In this document: piece after piece, positions 18,261-26,133 of the stretch | Layout: each line of letters opens with the position of its first letter | Position numbering within the stretch: the stretch's first letter is position 1 | Assembly (NCBI RefSeq): GCF_030643905.1 | Contig: NZ_CP121446.1 | Span: 2,834,001-2,898,000, forward strand | Direction of reading: 5' to 3' | Source of the DNA: Flavobacterium sp. IMCC34852 | GTDB lineage: Bacteria; Bacteroidota; Bacteroidia; Flavobacteriales; Flavobacteriaceae | Length of the DNA: 64,000 bases | The notes under the pieces: generated by a model | Seen by the model: the letters and a program-made list of their open reading frames with translations, nothing else | The model's database searches: none | Told to the model about the DNA's origin: nothing | Position numbers and translations under genes: made by a program

Positions 18261-18584
18261 ATGATTAAATATATAATGTCTAAAAGGGTACATGAAAGAG
18301 GACTGATTGGTATAGGCATATGCATAGTTGTTTTTTTGTTGGGATACTATGTCCTAAATCATATTTCAACCTTAGAAGATCCTCCATTAGGTCATACTAT
18401 TTATATTCTGATTGGCAGCGCCTTGACATTTCTTTCAATTTTAGGATTTATTTTAATCCTGAAATACTTGTATGACAACAAAAAGAAAAAAGAAAGAAGA
18501 GAAAGAAAACGAAAAAAGCACAAGCTATTCTATCTGAAAGACAATCCACAAAGCAAGAAGTCAACCGGAAGAACAGAGAATTAG
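18261..18584 (+). CDS. Small two-helix membrane protein of unknown function
   Basis: A 107-residue protein with two hydrophobic helices (about 15-33 and 45-67) and a strongly basic tail (KKKKERRERKRKKHK) that should face the cytoplasm. I recognise no family. A second in-frame ATG at 18276 gives a shorter start (MSKRVHERG). The gene lies between two thioredoxin-type genes on the same strand and may belong to their operon. Confidence 0.65.
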   Translation: MIKYIMSKRVHERGLIGIGICIVVFLLGYYVLNHISTLEDPPLGHTIYILIGSALTFLSILGFILILKYLYDNKKKKERRERKRKKHKLFYLKDNPQSKKSTGRTEN

Positions 18585-18639
18585 CAAAATTTTATGACCA
18601 CCAAAGAATGTCATTATCTACTTTTATAAAAAAATTAAA

Positions 18640-19137
18640 ATGAAAAAAACCTTATTAAGTATCGTATTCGCTATCAGTTGCTTGGCTTGTTCTAACGCTC
18701 AAAAAAAAGAATTCAGCAAAACAACCTTTGAAAAAAAATTAACCACACTCGACAATTCTGAAACCACCTTTAAAGAAATTATAAAAAATCATAAAGGAAA
18801 GGTAGTGGTCATGGAAATCTGGGCTTCATGGTGCAGTGATTGTGTAAAAGCCATGCCTCAATTTAAAGAATTGCAAAGCAAATATACCGACGCAAGTTAT
18901 GTTTTTATCTCTATGGATAAATCATACGACAAGTGGTTGGCCGGAATTGACAGATACGAATTAAAAGGCGATCATTATTGGGTTACCGACGGAATGAAAG
19001 GAGAATTCGGAAAATCTATCGATTTAGACTGGATTCCCAGATATATTATTATAGATAAAGACGGAAAAATTGCCACTTACAGAGCGGTAGAAACCGACTT
19101 TGAAGAAATGAGCGCCACCATAAAAAAATTATTATAA
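18640..19137 (+). CDS. TlpA-like periplasmic thioredoxin
   Basis: A 165-residue protein with an export signal (1-20) that could also be read as a lipobox (LAC, Cys 17). The fold is TlpA/ResA-like: VVVMEIWASWCSDCVKAMPQF with a C65-x-x-C68 redox pair, and a cis-Pro segment WIPRYIIIDKDG. It probably reduces or oxidizes periplasmic disulfides. The stop TAA shares its last A with the tpiA ATG, so translation is coupled. Confidence 0.9.
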   Translation: MKKTLLSIVFAISCLACSNAQKKEFSKTTFEKKLTTLDNSETTFKEIIKNHKGKVVVMEIWASWCSDCVKAMPQFKELQSKYTDASYVFISMDKSYDKWLAGIDRYELKGDHYWVTDGMKGEFGKSIDLDWIPRYIIIDKDGKIATYRAVETDFEEMSATIKKLL

Positions 19138-19889
19138 TGAGACAAAAGATTGTTGCCGGTAATTGGAAAATGCACAAAAACGCCGAAGAGACTGAAGATT
19201 TATTAAACGAATTGATTGATAAGTTGCCCAATGATATTGAGGCACAGGTTATAGTAGCGCCAACTTTTGTTAATTTGGCTTCGGCTGTAGATCACTTAGA
19301 ATTTACCAATATTGGTGTGGCAGCTCAAAATATGCATCAAAATGAAAGCGGTGCTTATACCGGTGAGATTTCTGCCGATATGTTAAAAAGTATCGGAGTA
19401 AATATTGTAATTCTGGGACATTCCGAGCGTCGTGCTTATTTTCACGAAACCGATACGCTTTTGGCACAAAAAGTAACAACAGCGTTAAAACACGACATGA
19501 CCGTTATTTTTTGTTTTGGAGAAGAATTAAAAGACAGACAGAACAGCCAACATTTTAATGTGGTGGAAAATCAATTGCGAGATGGTTTGTTTCACTTAGA
19601 AAATAAAGATTGGGAACAAATTGTTTTAGCCTATGAACCGGTTTGGGCTATTGGAACAGGAGAAACTGCTTCACCGGAACAAGCCCAAGAAATGCACGAA
19701 TTTATCAGAGAAACCATTCGCAAAAGATTTGGCAGTGATGTGGCAGAAGATGTTTCTATCTTGTATGGCGGAAGCGTAAAACCCGACAATGCTAAAGAAA
19801 TTTTTTCTAAACCGGATGTTGATGGCGGATTGATTGGTGGTGCGGCTTTAAAAGCGGCTGATTTTGCTGCTATTGTCAACGCAATTTAA
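19137..19889 (+). CDS. tpiA: Triosephosphate isomerase
   Basis: A 250-residue glycolytic enzyme interconverting dihydroxyacetone phosphate and glyceraldehyde 3-phosphate. Catalytic residues are K11 (GNWKMHKN), H95 (LGHSERR) and E167 (AYEPVWAIGTG), with the phosphate loop YGGSVKPDN. The start overlaps the thioredoxin stop by one base. A terminator hairpin follows at 19912. Confidence 0.98.
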   Translation: MRQKIVAGNWKMHKNAEETEDLLNELIDKLPNDIEAQVIVAPTFVNLASAVDHLEFTNIGVAAQNMHQNESGAYTGEISADMLKSIGVNIVILGHSERRAYFHETDTLLAQKVTTALKHDMTVIFCFGEELKDRQNSQHFNVVENQLRDGLFHLENKDWEQIVLAYEPVWAIGTGETASPEQAQEMHEFIRETIRKRFGSDVAEDVSILYGGSVKPDNAKEIFSKPDVDGGLIGGAALKAADFAAIVNAI

Positions 19890-19911
19890 TATTACATAAA
19901 TATTTCAGCTT

Positions 19912-19941
19912 AAAAACCTTTCATTAATTTGAAAGGTTTTT
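19912..19941 (+). terminator. Terminator after tpiA
   Basis: AAAAACCTTTCA pairs with TGAAAGGTTTTT around a six-base loop, followed by more T residues. It ends the operon beginning at the DUF1599 gene. Confidence 0.8.
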
Positions 19942-19981
19942 TTTATTTTAAATATTAAAAATGTGCATTTTATCGATTTTA

Positions 19982-20014
19982 TTTGCTTTTAAACGATATA
20001 TTCTTTTATATTTA
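19982..20014 (+). promoter_or_regulatory. Promoter of the small secreted-protein gene at 20043
   Basis: TTTG at 19982-19985 and TATATTTA at 20007-20014, 21 bases apart, match the -33/-7 pattern with one mismatch. The pattern supports ATG 20043 over the in-frame TTG at 19983. Confidence 0.4.
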
Positions 20015-20042
20015 CCCAAGTCAAAAATCAACCCATATCACT

Positions 20043-20513
20043 ATGAAAACCAAATTTATTTTATTTTTATTATTTGCCTGCTTCACTAACCTTTATGCGC
20101 AAGTTGATACCCAAAAAAGATTTCAGTCTGATTCCCGTAAATATTATGTTTGGAATACTGATTTTGAAAAATACGAATTGGTCGAAACAGAATATGAACA
20201 CTCGGTGATTGATATTCGAGAAATTGGTTCGAAAACCAACGGTTACGTCATTATCAGCATGATAGACAACGGCCAAACCCGATTGCATCACGGTTCGATT
20301 TATAATTTTTCTAAAGAAGAAGAAAATGAAGGTTCTTGGATGATACAGTCCAAATTTATGAGAGCCAAACTCACCTACAATCCCAAAGACAACACCATGA
20401 CGTACTTGTATGATGGTGACAGCAAACGCTACAAACGCATTATGATCTTTACAGTAGCGCCTGATGAAATTCCGAATGCAAGTCTGAAAGCCTCCATGGT
20501 TAAACTTGATTAA
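20043..20513 (+). CDS. Hypothetical secreted protein
   Basis: A 156-residue protein with a clear signal peptide (1-20, ending LYAQ). The mature part has mixed charge and regular beta-strand character (KRFQSDSRKYYVWNTDFEKYE, YVIISMIDNGQTRL). I recognise no family. It is flanked by the tpiA terminator and the prmA promoter, so it is probably a single-gene unit. Upstream extension to the TTG at 19983 would destroy the signal peptide. Confidence 0.75.
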   Translation: MKTKFILFLLFACFTNLYAQVDTQKRFQSDSRKYYVWNTDFEKYELVETEYEHSVIDIREIGSKTNGYVIISMIDNGQTRLHHGSIYNFSKEEENEGSWMIQSKFMRAKLTYNPKDNTMTYLYDGDSKRYKRIMIFTVAPDEIPNASLKASMVKLD

Positions 20514-20554
20514 ATTTCTTTTGGCAAACCCTTTACAGTAACTCTATGGATTGT

Positions 20555-20562
20555 TACCTTTG
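20555..20562 (+). promoter_or_regulatory. -7 promoter element for prmA
   Basis: TACCTTTG is a full match to TAnnTTTG, 14 bases before the prmA ATG. No consensus -33 TTTG was seen. Confidence 0.5.
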
Positions 20563-20576
20563 CAAAAAAACAATCC

Positions 20577-21410
20577 ATGTCAAATATATATTTAGGATAT
20601 CATTTCTCTATTGAACCAAAAGAATTAGGCTCTGAAATTTTAATTGCCGAGTTAGGAGAAAAACCTTTTGAAAGTTTTATTGAAACTGATAACGGTTTTA
20701 GCGCTTATATTCAAAAAGACCTTTGGAGCGAAGATATCTTAGAAGATATTTATTTATTAAAATCTCCCGAATTTACTATCTCCTATACTGTTGAAGAAAT
20801 TGACCAAGTCAACTGGAATGAAGAATGGGAGAAAAACTTCGAACCTATTGATGTAGACGGAAAATGTCATGTTCGCGCGCCATTTCATCCCAAAACCGAC
20901 GCTGAATTTGATATCGTAATCGAACCTAAAATGAGTTTCGGAACCGGTCATCATGAAACCACACACATGATGATTCAGCATTTATTAGAAACCGATGTCG
21001 AAGGCATGAAAACTTTAGACATGGGTTGTGGTACAGCCATTTTAGCCATTTTAGCCGAAATGAAAGGCGCCAAACCTATTGATGCCATCGATATTGATAA
21101 TTGGTGTTATTTGAACTCTATTGAAAATGCCGATCGCAATAATTGTCATGAAATTACGGTTTATGAAGGCGATGCCGAATTATTAAAAGGCAAAAAATAC
21201 GACTTAATCATTGCCAACATCAATCGCAATATTCTATTAAACGATATGCAACAATATGTAGACTGTTTGAACAAAGGCGGTATTCTCTTGTTGAGTGGAT
21301 TTTATAATGAAGACATTCCCTTTATTGATGCTTCTTGCACTGAAAAAGGGCTGACCTATGTCAAAAAATTTGAACGAAACAATTGGGTTTCTTTAAAGTA
21401 TGTAAATTAG
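20577..21410 (+). CDS. prmA: Ribosomal protein L11 methyltransferase
   Basis: A 277-residue methyltransferase of the PrmA family. The substrate-side motif SFGTGHHETTHMM and the S-adenosylmethionine site LDMGCGTAILAI are both present, followed by DLIIANINRNIL. It trimethylates lysines and the N-terminus of L11. The family norm is about 290 residues. clpS lies 31 bases downstream. Confidence 0.95.
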   Translation: MSNIYLGYHFSIEPKELGSEILIAELGEKPFESFIETDNGFSAYIQKDLWSEDILEDIYLLKSPEFTISYTVEEIDQVNWNEEWEKNFEPIDVDGKCHVRAPFHPKTDAEFDIVIEPKMSFGTGHHETTHMMIQHLLETDVEGMKTLDMGCGTAILAILAEMKGAKPIDAIDIDNWCYLNSIENADRNNCHEITVYEGDAELLKGKKYDLIIANINRNILLNDMQQYVDCLNKGGILLLSGFYNEDIPFIDASCTEKGLTYVKKFERNNWVSLKYVN

Positions 21411-21441
21411 CAATTGAAAATTTTACACTTTGTAAAACGAA

Positions 21442-21723
21442 ATGAAAATGAGCACTATAGAAAAAGTACAAGAAGACGTTTTAGTCGAAGAGCAAGTTGG
21501 CACCAACAACGAAATCGTTTTGTATAATGATGATGTCAATACTTTTGACCACGTAATAGACACATTAATTCGCGTTTGCCAACACACCGCTGAGCAAGCC
21601 GAACAATGCGCTATCTTGGTTCATTACAAAGGAAAATGCACTGTAAAAACAGGGCATTATGACGAACTAAGACCTCAATGTACTCAGTTGCTAGAAGCCG
21701 GTTTAAGTGCAGAGATTATTTAA
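21442..21723 (+). CDS. clpS: ATP-dependent Clp protease adaptor ClpS
   Basis: A 93-residue adaptor that delivers N-end-rule substrates to ClpA/ClpC. The core LYNDDVNTFDHVIDTLI carries the Asn/Asp residues that bind the destabilizing N-terminal residue, and VHYKGKCTVKTG lies on the Clp-binding side. A second ATG at 21448 (MSTIEK) is an alternative start. The stop codon overlaps that of the convergent gene on the other strand. Confidence 0.93.
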   Translation: MKMSTIEKVQEDVLVEEQVGTNNEIVLYNDDVNTFDHVIDTLIRVCQHTAEQAEQCAILVHYKGKCTVKTGHYDELRPQCTQLLEAGLSAEII

Positions 21724-22178
21724 GCTTTAAACTTCCAATCAAACTCATCGTTGTCTTTGATGATGGCACCAATTTCTACACGGATAACAGTATCAAATTC
21801 GGTCTGAAGAATCAACCAATTGCTTTCGTTAAAGTGATTTTCAAAGGAATCAAAATCTTCTACAGTCCATGATTTAAAGGGCAATCCTGCTTTTATGGTT
21901 TCAATATTTTTACCGATTACTTGGTCTCCCAAAACTGTACTCTCCGGATTTGAACAAGCCATATAACCCAAACGAAAATCTTCATCTTCATAAAAAGTAA
22001 GGCTTATTTTTAGCGTATTGTAATGGTATATGATATTGCCGTCTTCGTCTTTGAATTGCTTGGAAGGTTTACCATATATGGCTTCCACATGATTTTGTTT
22101 CATGCCGAAGAGCAATTGGTCGACTCCGTTTTTAGGATTGATTGTCATGATGGCATTTGAAATTTTTGTTAACTCCAC
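21720..22178 (-). CDS. Hypothetical protein, convergent with clpS
   Basis: A 152-residue acidic soluble protein with no signal peptide. I recognise no family; an LLFGMKQNHVEAIYGKPSK segment suggests a small mixed alpha/beta fold. A shorter start at the MTINPKNG methionine (codon 11) is equally possible. Its TAA and the clpS TAA overlap inside TTAA, so the two convergent genes share four bases. Confidence 0.7.
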   Translation of the reverse strand: MELTKISNAIMTINPKNGVDQLLFGMKQNHVEAIYGKPSKQFKDEDGNIIYHYNTLKISLTFYEDEDFRLGYMACSNPESTVLGDQVIGKNIETIKAGLPFKSWTVEDFDSFENHFNESNWLILQTEFDTVIRVEIGAIIKDNDEFDWKFKA

Positions 22179-22303
22179 AAAGGTCGTAAGTTTTTAAGTA
22201 AGCAGAAAGATTTTTAATTATTTTTACTGATATAATTACTTACAAACCAATATTAACTTATATAAATTGGTGTGTGTAAAAATGTCTGACAAAAAGAAAA
22301 AAC

Positions 22304-23689
22304 ATGGACAACAAACTTTGGACCGCCATTGAGGAATTCAAATTTGACCATTCTCATGAAGAATACGGGTTTTCTACCCGATTAGCTTTTGAAAACAATT
22401 GGACAATATACTTTACCCAAACCGCCATTTCAGAGTACAAAAAATTCATGTATTTGGCCGCTACGTCAAATGAAATGGTTTCACCTTCTGAAATTGTGGA
22501 TATTGTGTGGCATCAACATTTGATATTCACCAATTCCTATACAGAATTGTGTCAAATACTTAACAAAAAAATTGAGCATATTCCATCGACTCACAACAAA
22601 AAGGAAAAAGAAAAGTTTGTACAAGCCAAACAAAGAACCCAAGAACTCTATCAATCTTATTTTGGAGAACAACCTGCTGAGATTTGGCATTTCAATTCCC
22701 AAACAGATTCTTTTAATATAAGTAAAGCCAAAACAGACTATGTCAATTTACAAAAAGGATTTTGGATAACACTCACCATATTATCGCTTCCGATTTATTA
22801 TTTGATAAGACCAATTTTGTTCAAAATCCCAAATCCTACATTTTTAAACTATTATATTCCTTTATTTACAATTATTCTGCTCTTGCTTGAAATATATGTC
22901 ACCAAGGCATTTACGCAATTATTTAATAAAATTAAATCTAGTGCTGTTTTGTTAAACTTGAGCGCTTTTGAATTAGTTTTCATGCAAAAAGGAAGATTGC
23001 AATTTGTCATTCACGGTGTATTAAACAACCTGATTGGAAGCGGTAAAATTAGAATTCTAAAAAACAACCGACTACAAATCAATGATGAAGGCGCCTGTGA
23101 CAATCGATATGAAAATTGCATAGTAGAAATCATGAAAGAGTATGAACCCATGCCTTATCCCCAGTTAACCAAAATAGCCCTTAAAAAGCCGGTTTTTGAG
23201 CAGTTAGAAAAATCCGGAACTGAAATTAAAGAAACCATAATCAACTCCAAAGAGTTTGCTCATTTGTCTGTAGTGGTTATGGTAATATTGGGGTTAACCT
23301 TAAGCATTGGATACGCCCGACTCATCTCAGGATATCAGGAAGACAAACCAATACTATATATTTTGATTGCTTGCATCATTTTTACTTTTCTAGTTAACTT
23401 TTATTTAGGCAGGATGAAAAACTATTTGTTCTCCCATACTATTCCAAAAATTTACAAGAATGAGATATTAAAAGAAGACGCCAAACAAAATTGGGAATGG
23501 AACTATTTTATCTTGGGCAAAGCACTTTTGCTTAGTACTTTTGTGCCATTAACAGGATATGTCAACGAGAATTCGCGAAAAGAATCAGGTTGTGGCACAA
23601 GCTGTGGCACTTCAGGTGGCAGTAGTTGCGGAAGTTCTTGCGGAAGTTCTTGCGGTGGCGGATGTGGTGGTTGTGGCGGTGGAGATTAA
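22304..23689 (+). CDS. Membrane protein with WHxHL domain and Cys-Gly-rich tail (TIGR04222-like)
   Basis: A 461-residue protein in three parts. Residues 1-130 carry VDIVWHQHL (65-73), the mark of GRDP-like (DUF1399) domains. About five transmembrane helices lie between 150 and 420, with a soluble segment of roughly 110 residues in the middle. Residues 427-461 are almost only Gly, Ser and Cys, with seven Cys (GCGTSCGTSGGSSCGSSC, then GGGCGGCGGGD). The tail and membrane layout resemble TIGR04222 proteins of unknown function. A Cys-rich tail could bind metal or be crosslinked; this is a guess. Confidence 0.7.
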   Translation: MDNKLWTAIEEFKFDHSHEEYGFSTRLAFENNWTIYFTQTAISEYKKFMYLAATSNEMVSPSEIVDIVWHQHLIFTNSYTELCQILNKKIEHIPSTHNKKEKEKFVQAKQRTQELYQSYFGEQPAEIWHFNSQTDSFNISKAKTDYVNLQKGFWITLTILSLPIYYLIRPILFKIPNPTFLNYYIPLFTIILLLLEIYVTKAFTQLFNKIKSSAVLLNLSAFELVFMQKGRLQFVIHGVLNNLIGSGKIRILKNNRLQINDEGACDNRYENCIVEIMKEYEPMPYPQLTKIALKKPVFEQLEKSGTEIKETIINSKEFAHLSVVVMVILGLTLSIGYARLISGYQEDKPILYILIACIIFTFLVNFYLGRMKNYLFSHTIPKIYKNEILKEDAKQNWEWNYFILGKALLLSTFVPLTGYVNENSRKESGCGTSCGTSGGSSCGSSCGSSCGGGCGGCGGGD

Positions 23690-23716
23690 TTACAAATGAA
23701 CTTTCAATAATCAATT

Positions 23717-24020
23717 CTATTTTACATCCTTATTTTCTAGTAAGCCTTTTTTACTTTCAAATATTGCCAACATCTCATTGGCTTTTTCAATTTGACCGAC
23801 AAATTTCAGAGACTGCGCAAATCGGGAATAAAAAGCAACTTCTAAATCAGTAGTTATACAAAACAGTTCAGTATACCATTTGGTCGCTGATTCTAAATCG
23901 GCTTAAAAATACCGCCAATCTCCTACTCTTTTAAGCATTTTTTCAGAATAATAGCCATTTTCTAGAACCTTCTCATAAAAACAACAAAATCCGTTGAAGT
24001 GAAGTTATTAAGCAAAACCT
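23717..24020 (-). pseudogene. Decayed fragment of an OmpA-family TPR protein
   Basis: This 405-base gap holds no intact gene. On the minus strand the frame ending at the stop in 23717-23719 reads WYTELF, then EVAFYSRFAQSLKFVGQIEK and ANEMLAIFES. This closely resembles the N-terminal TPR segment of Bacteroidota OmpA/PD40-type proteins (pattern WYxELF...YYRYAQSLKxxGQxxKAxxMxxKF). Upstream in the same frame is YEKVLENGYYSEKMLKRVGDW, cut from the rest by an in-frame TAA (23903-23905), and there is no start. The remainder of such a protein is missing, so I call it a truncated relic. The homology is from memory and unproven. Confidence 0.55.
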
Positions 24021-24047
24021 TCTGAAAATACTAGATTTTCATAAAAA

Positions 24048-24070
24048 AACTCGGAATGCGACTCCGAGTT
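24048..24070 (-). terminator. Terminator after purM
   Basis: AACTCGGA pairs with TCCGAGTT on a seven-base loop, followed on the minus strand by a run of seven T. It lies 25 bases past the purM stop. Confidence 0.75.
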
Positions 24071-24094
24071 AAGCTTTTTTAATTTAGTATTGTA

Positions 24095-25273
24095 CTAATA
24101 CTCAAACTTACCAAACTCACTTTCAATGGTAAGCTTTTTGTTTTCTGATGCTTCTACTCTACCAACAATTTGTGCGGCTACGCCAAAAGATTCTGAAATA
24201 GCGATGATGTCTTGGGCAATGGCTTGCGGTACGTATAATTCCATGCGATGGCCACAATTGAACACTTGGTACATTTCTTTCCAATCGGTTTTGGAGTTTT
24301 CTTGAATGAGTTTGAATAATGGTGGCACCGGGAACAAATTGTCTTTGATAACGTGAACATTATCTACAAAATGCAGTACTTTAGTTTGTGCGCCACCGGA
24401 ACAATGAACCATTCCGTGGATTTCATTTGGTGAGTATTTATCTAAAATCGATTTGATAATAGGCGCATAAGTTCTGGTTGGTGATAAGACCAATTTTCCG
24501 GCATCGATTGGAGAATCTTGTACAGCATCAGTCAATTTAGTTTGGCCGGAATAAACTAATTCATTCGGAACCGCTGCATCAAAACTTTCGGGGTATTTTT
24601 CGGCTAAATATTTGGCAAAAACATCATGACGTGCCGAAGTTAAGCCATTGCTTCCCATACCGCCGTTATAACTTTTTTCATATTTGGCCTGACCAAAAGA
24701 AGCCAAACCAACAATTACATCACCGGCTTGTATGTTTGCATTATCAACTACATCGCTTCGTTTCATTCGAGCGGTAACGGTTGAATCAACGATGATAGTT
24801 CGCACCAAATCACCCACATCAGCGGTTTCGCCTCCGGTAGAATGAATCGTTACGCCAAAGGATTTCAACTCGGCAATCAATTCTTCGGTTCCGTTGATGA
24901 TGGCTGAAATTACTTCGGCCGGAATTAAGTTCTTGTTTCTACCGATGGTAGAAGACAATAAAATATTATCGGTAGCACCAACACACAATAAATCGTCGAT
25001 ATTCATTATCAACGCATCTTGTGCAATGCCTTTCCAAACCGAAATATCTCCGGTTTCCTTCCAATACATATAGGCCAAAGAAGACTTAGTTCCGGCGCCG
25101 TCGGCATGCATAATCAGACAATAATTGTCGTCGTTGGTCAGGTAATCGGGAACGATTTTACAGAAAGCTTTTGGAAATAATCCTTTGTCGATGTTTTTGA
25201 TGGCGTTGTGCACATCTTCTTTGGAAGCCGAAACTCCGCGTAGATTGTAGCGTTGACTGTTATCAGAGCTCAT
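24095..25273 (-). CDS. purM: Phosphoribosylformylglycinamidine cyclo-ligase (AIR synthase)
   Basis: A 392-residue PurM-type ATP-dependent cyclo-ligase that closes the imidazole ring in purine synthesis. Visible are HADGAGTKSSLAYMYW near the N-terminus, IHSTGGETADVGDLV, and the late HGMVHCSGGAQTKVLHF. It is longer than the E. coli enzyme (345), as is usual in this phylum. I prefer ATG 25273 over the in-frame codon at 25300 because a TATCTTTG promoter box covers 25298-25305. It is transcribed alone and ended by the hairpin at 24048. Confidence 0.93.
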   Translation of the reverse strand: MSSDNSQRYNLRGVSASKEDVHNAIKNIDKGLFPKAFCKIVPDYLTNDDNYCLIMHADGAGTKSSLAYMYWKETGDISVWKGIAQDALIMNIDDLLCVGATDNILLSSTIGRNKNLIPAEVISAIINGTEELIAELKSFGVTIHSTGGETADVGDLVRTIIVDSTVTARMKRSDVVDNANIQAGDVIVGLASFGQAKYEKSYNGGMGSNGLTSARHDVFAKYLAEKYPESFDAAVPNELVYSGQTKLTDAVQDSPIDAGKLVLSPTRTYAPIIKSILDKYSPNEIHGMVHCSGGAQTKVLHFVDNVHVIKDNLFPVPPLFKLIQENSKTDWKEMYQVFNCGHRMELYVPQAIAQDIIAISESFGVAAQIVGRVEASENKKLTIESEFGKFEY

Positions 25274-25297
25274 TTTGTATTGTTGTGTGTTGTGTCG

Positions 25298-25305
25298 CAA
25301 AGATA
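25298..25305 (-). promoter_or_regulatory. -7 promoter element for purM
   Basis: On the minus strand this reads TATCTTTG, a full TAnnTTTG match, 25 bases before the ATG at 25273. Confidence 0.5.
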
Positions 25306-25350
25306 ACTAAAGATTGCAGATTTAATAAGGCAGAAGACAGATTTTTGAAG

Positions 25351-26133
25351 TTAGTTTTCCAAAATCAAAATCTCTACTCTTCGATTTTCGTCTGCTTCGG
25401 TTTCATTGCGTTCCGGAATTTTATGAATAGGTCGGGAAACGCCAAAACCTTTGAATCTCATCCGCTTCCTATCAATCTTGTTGCGAAGTAAATAATTATA
25501 GATAGCCCGAGCCCGAGCCGTAGAGACATCGTTTTTATCGGTTTCGGTTTGGCAACAAATATGGCCTTGGATTTCTATTTTTAATTTCGGATTTTCCTCC
25601 ATTGCACAAAGCAAATCATAGAGTATTGTTTCCGACTTGGGTACAATGCGCGCTGAATTATTAAAAAAATAAATATTGGGTAATTTGATGGTTTCACCTG
25701 CTTTTGAATTTTTGAGTTGTTTACTGAACTCGCTCTCGGTAATTTTGGCTTGAATTTCAGCATAAAAAATGGTCACTCTTCTATTCTCTGCTTGGATTTT
25801 GGACTGTTTAAAATCTTTCCCAAAAGCTATTTTTTCGAGGTTTATATTGAATTTCAAACCACTTTTCTCCAAAAGCTCACGGACACTTTCTATGCGTCTT
25901 TCGGCCAAGTGTTTGTTGTAATTTCTGGTGTCTATACTGTCACAAAAACCTAAGAGTTTTGTAATCTCAATGTCTTTGTTATTGGCTATCCATTCGTTAA
26001 GTGCTAAAATCGAACTTTGATTGGGAAAGTCTTTATTGAAATCGAAAAAAACCTCAAATTGCTTTTGGGTAAACCCAGAAATTGGCAGCAACAGCAACAA
26101 TATGAGTCCGATTTTTTTCATCTTAATTTTCAA
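25351..26133 (-). CDS. OmpA-family protein with two OmpA-like domains (copy 2)
   Basis: A 260-residue secreted protein with signal peptide (ending SGFTQ). Residues 130-260 form a canonical OmpA/MotB peptidoglycan-binding domain: IEIQGHICCQTETDKNDVS, RARAIYNYLL, and a final ENRRVEIL. Residues 25-125 look like a second, weaker copy (LNEWIANNKDIEI, AERRIESVRELL, ENRRVTIFY). A start at the internal ATG, four codons in, is possible. It overlaps the upstream paralogue by 11 bases and has the same layout, so the pair arose by tandem duplication. Confidence 0.85.
   Translation of the reverse strand: MKIKMKKIGLILLLLLPISGFTQKQFEVFFDFNKDFPNQSSILALNEWIANNKDIEITKLLGFCDSIDTRNYNKHLAERRIESVRELLEKSGLKFNINLEKIAFGKDFKQSKIQAENRRVTIFYAEIQAKITESEFSKQLKNSKAGETIKLPNIYFFNNSARIVPKSETILYDLLCAMEENPKLKIEIQGHICCQTETDKNDVSTARARAIYNYLLRNKIDRKRMRFKGFGVSRPIHKIPERNETEADENRRVEILILEN

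Noticed and set aside
19983..20042. Upstream TTG start for the secreted protein at 20043
   Set aside because: It would place extra residues before the signal peptide and overlaps the -33 promoter element.
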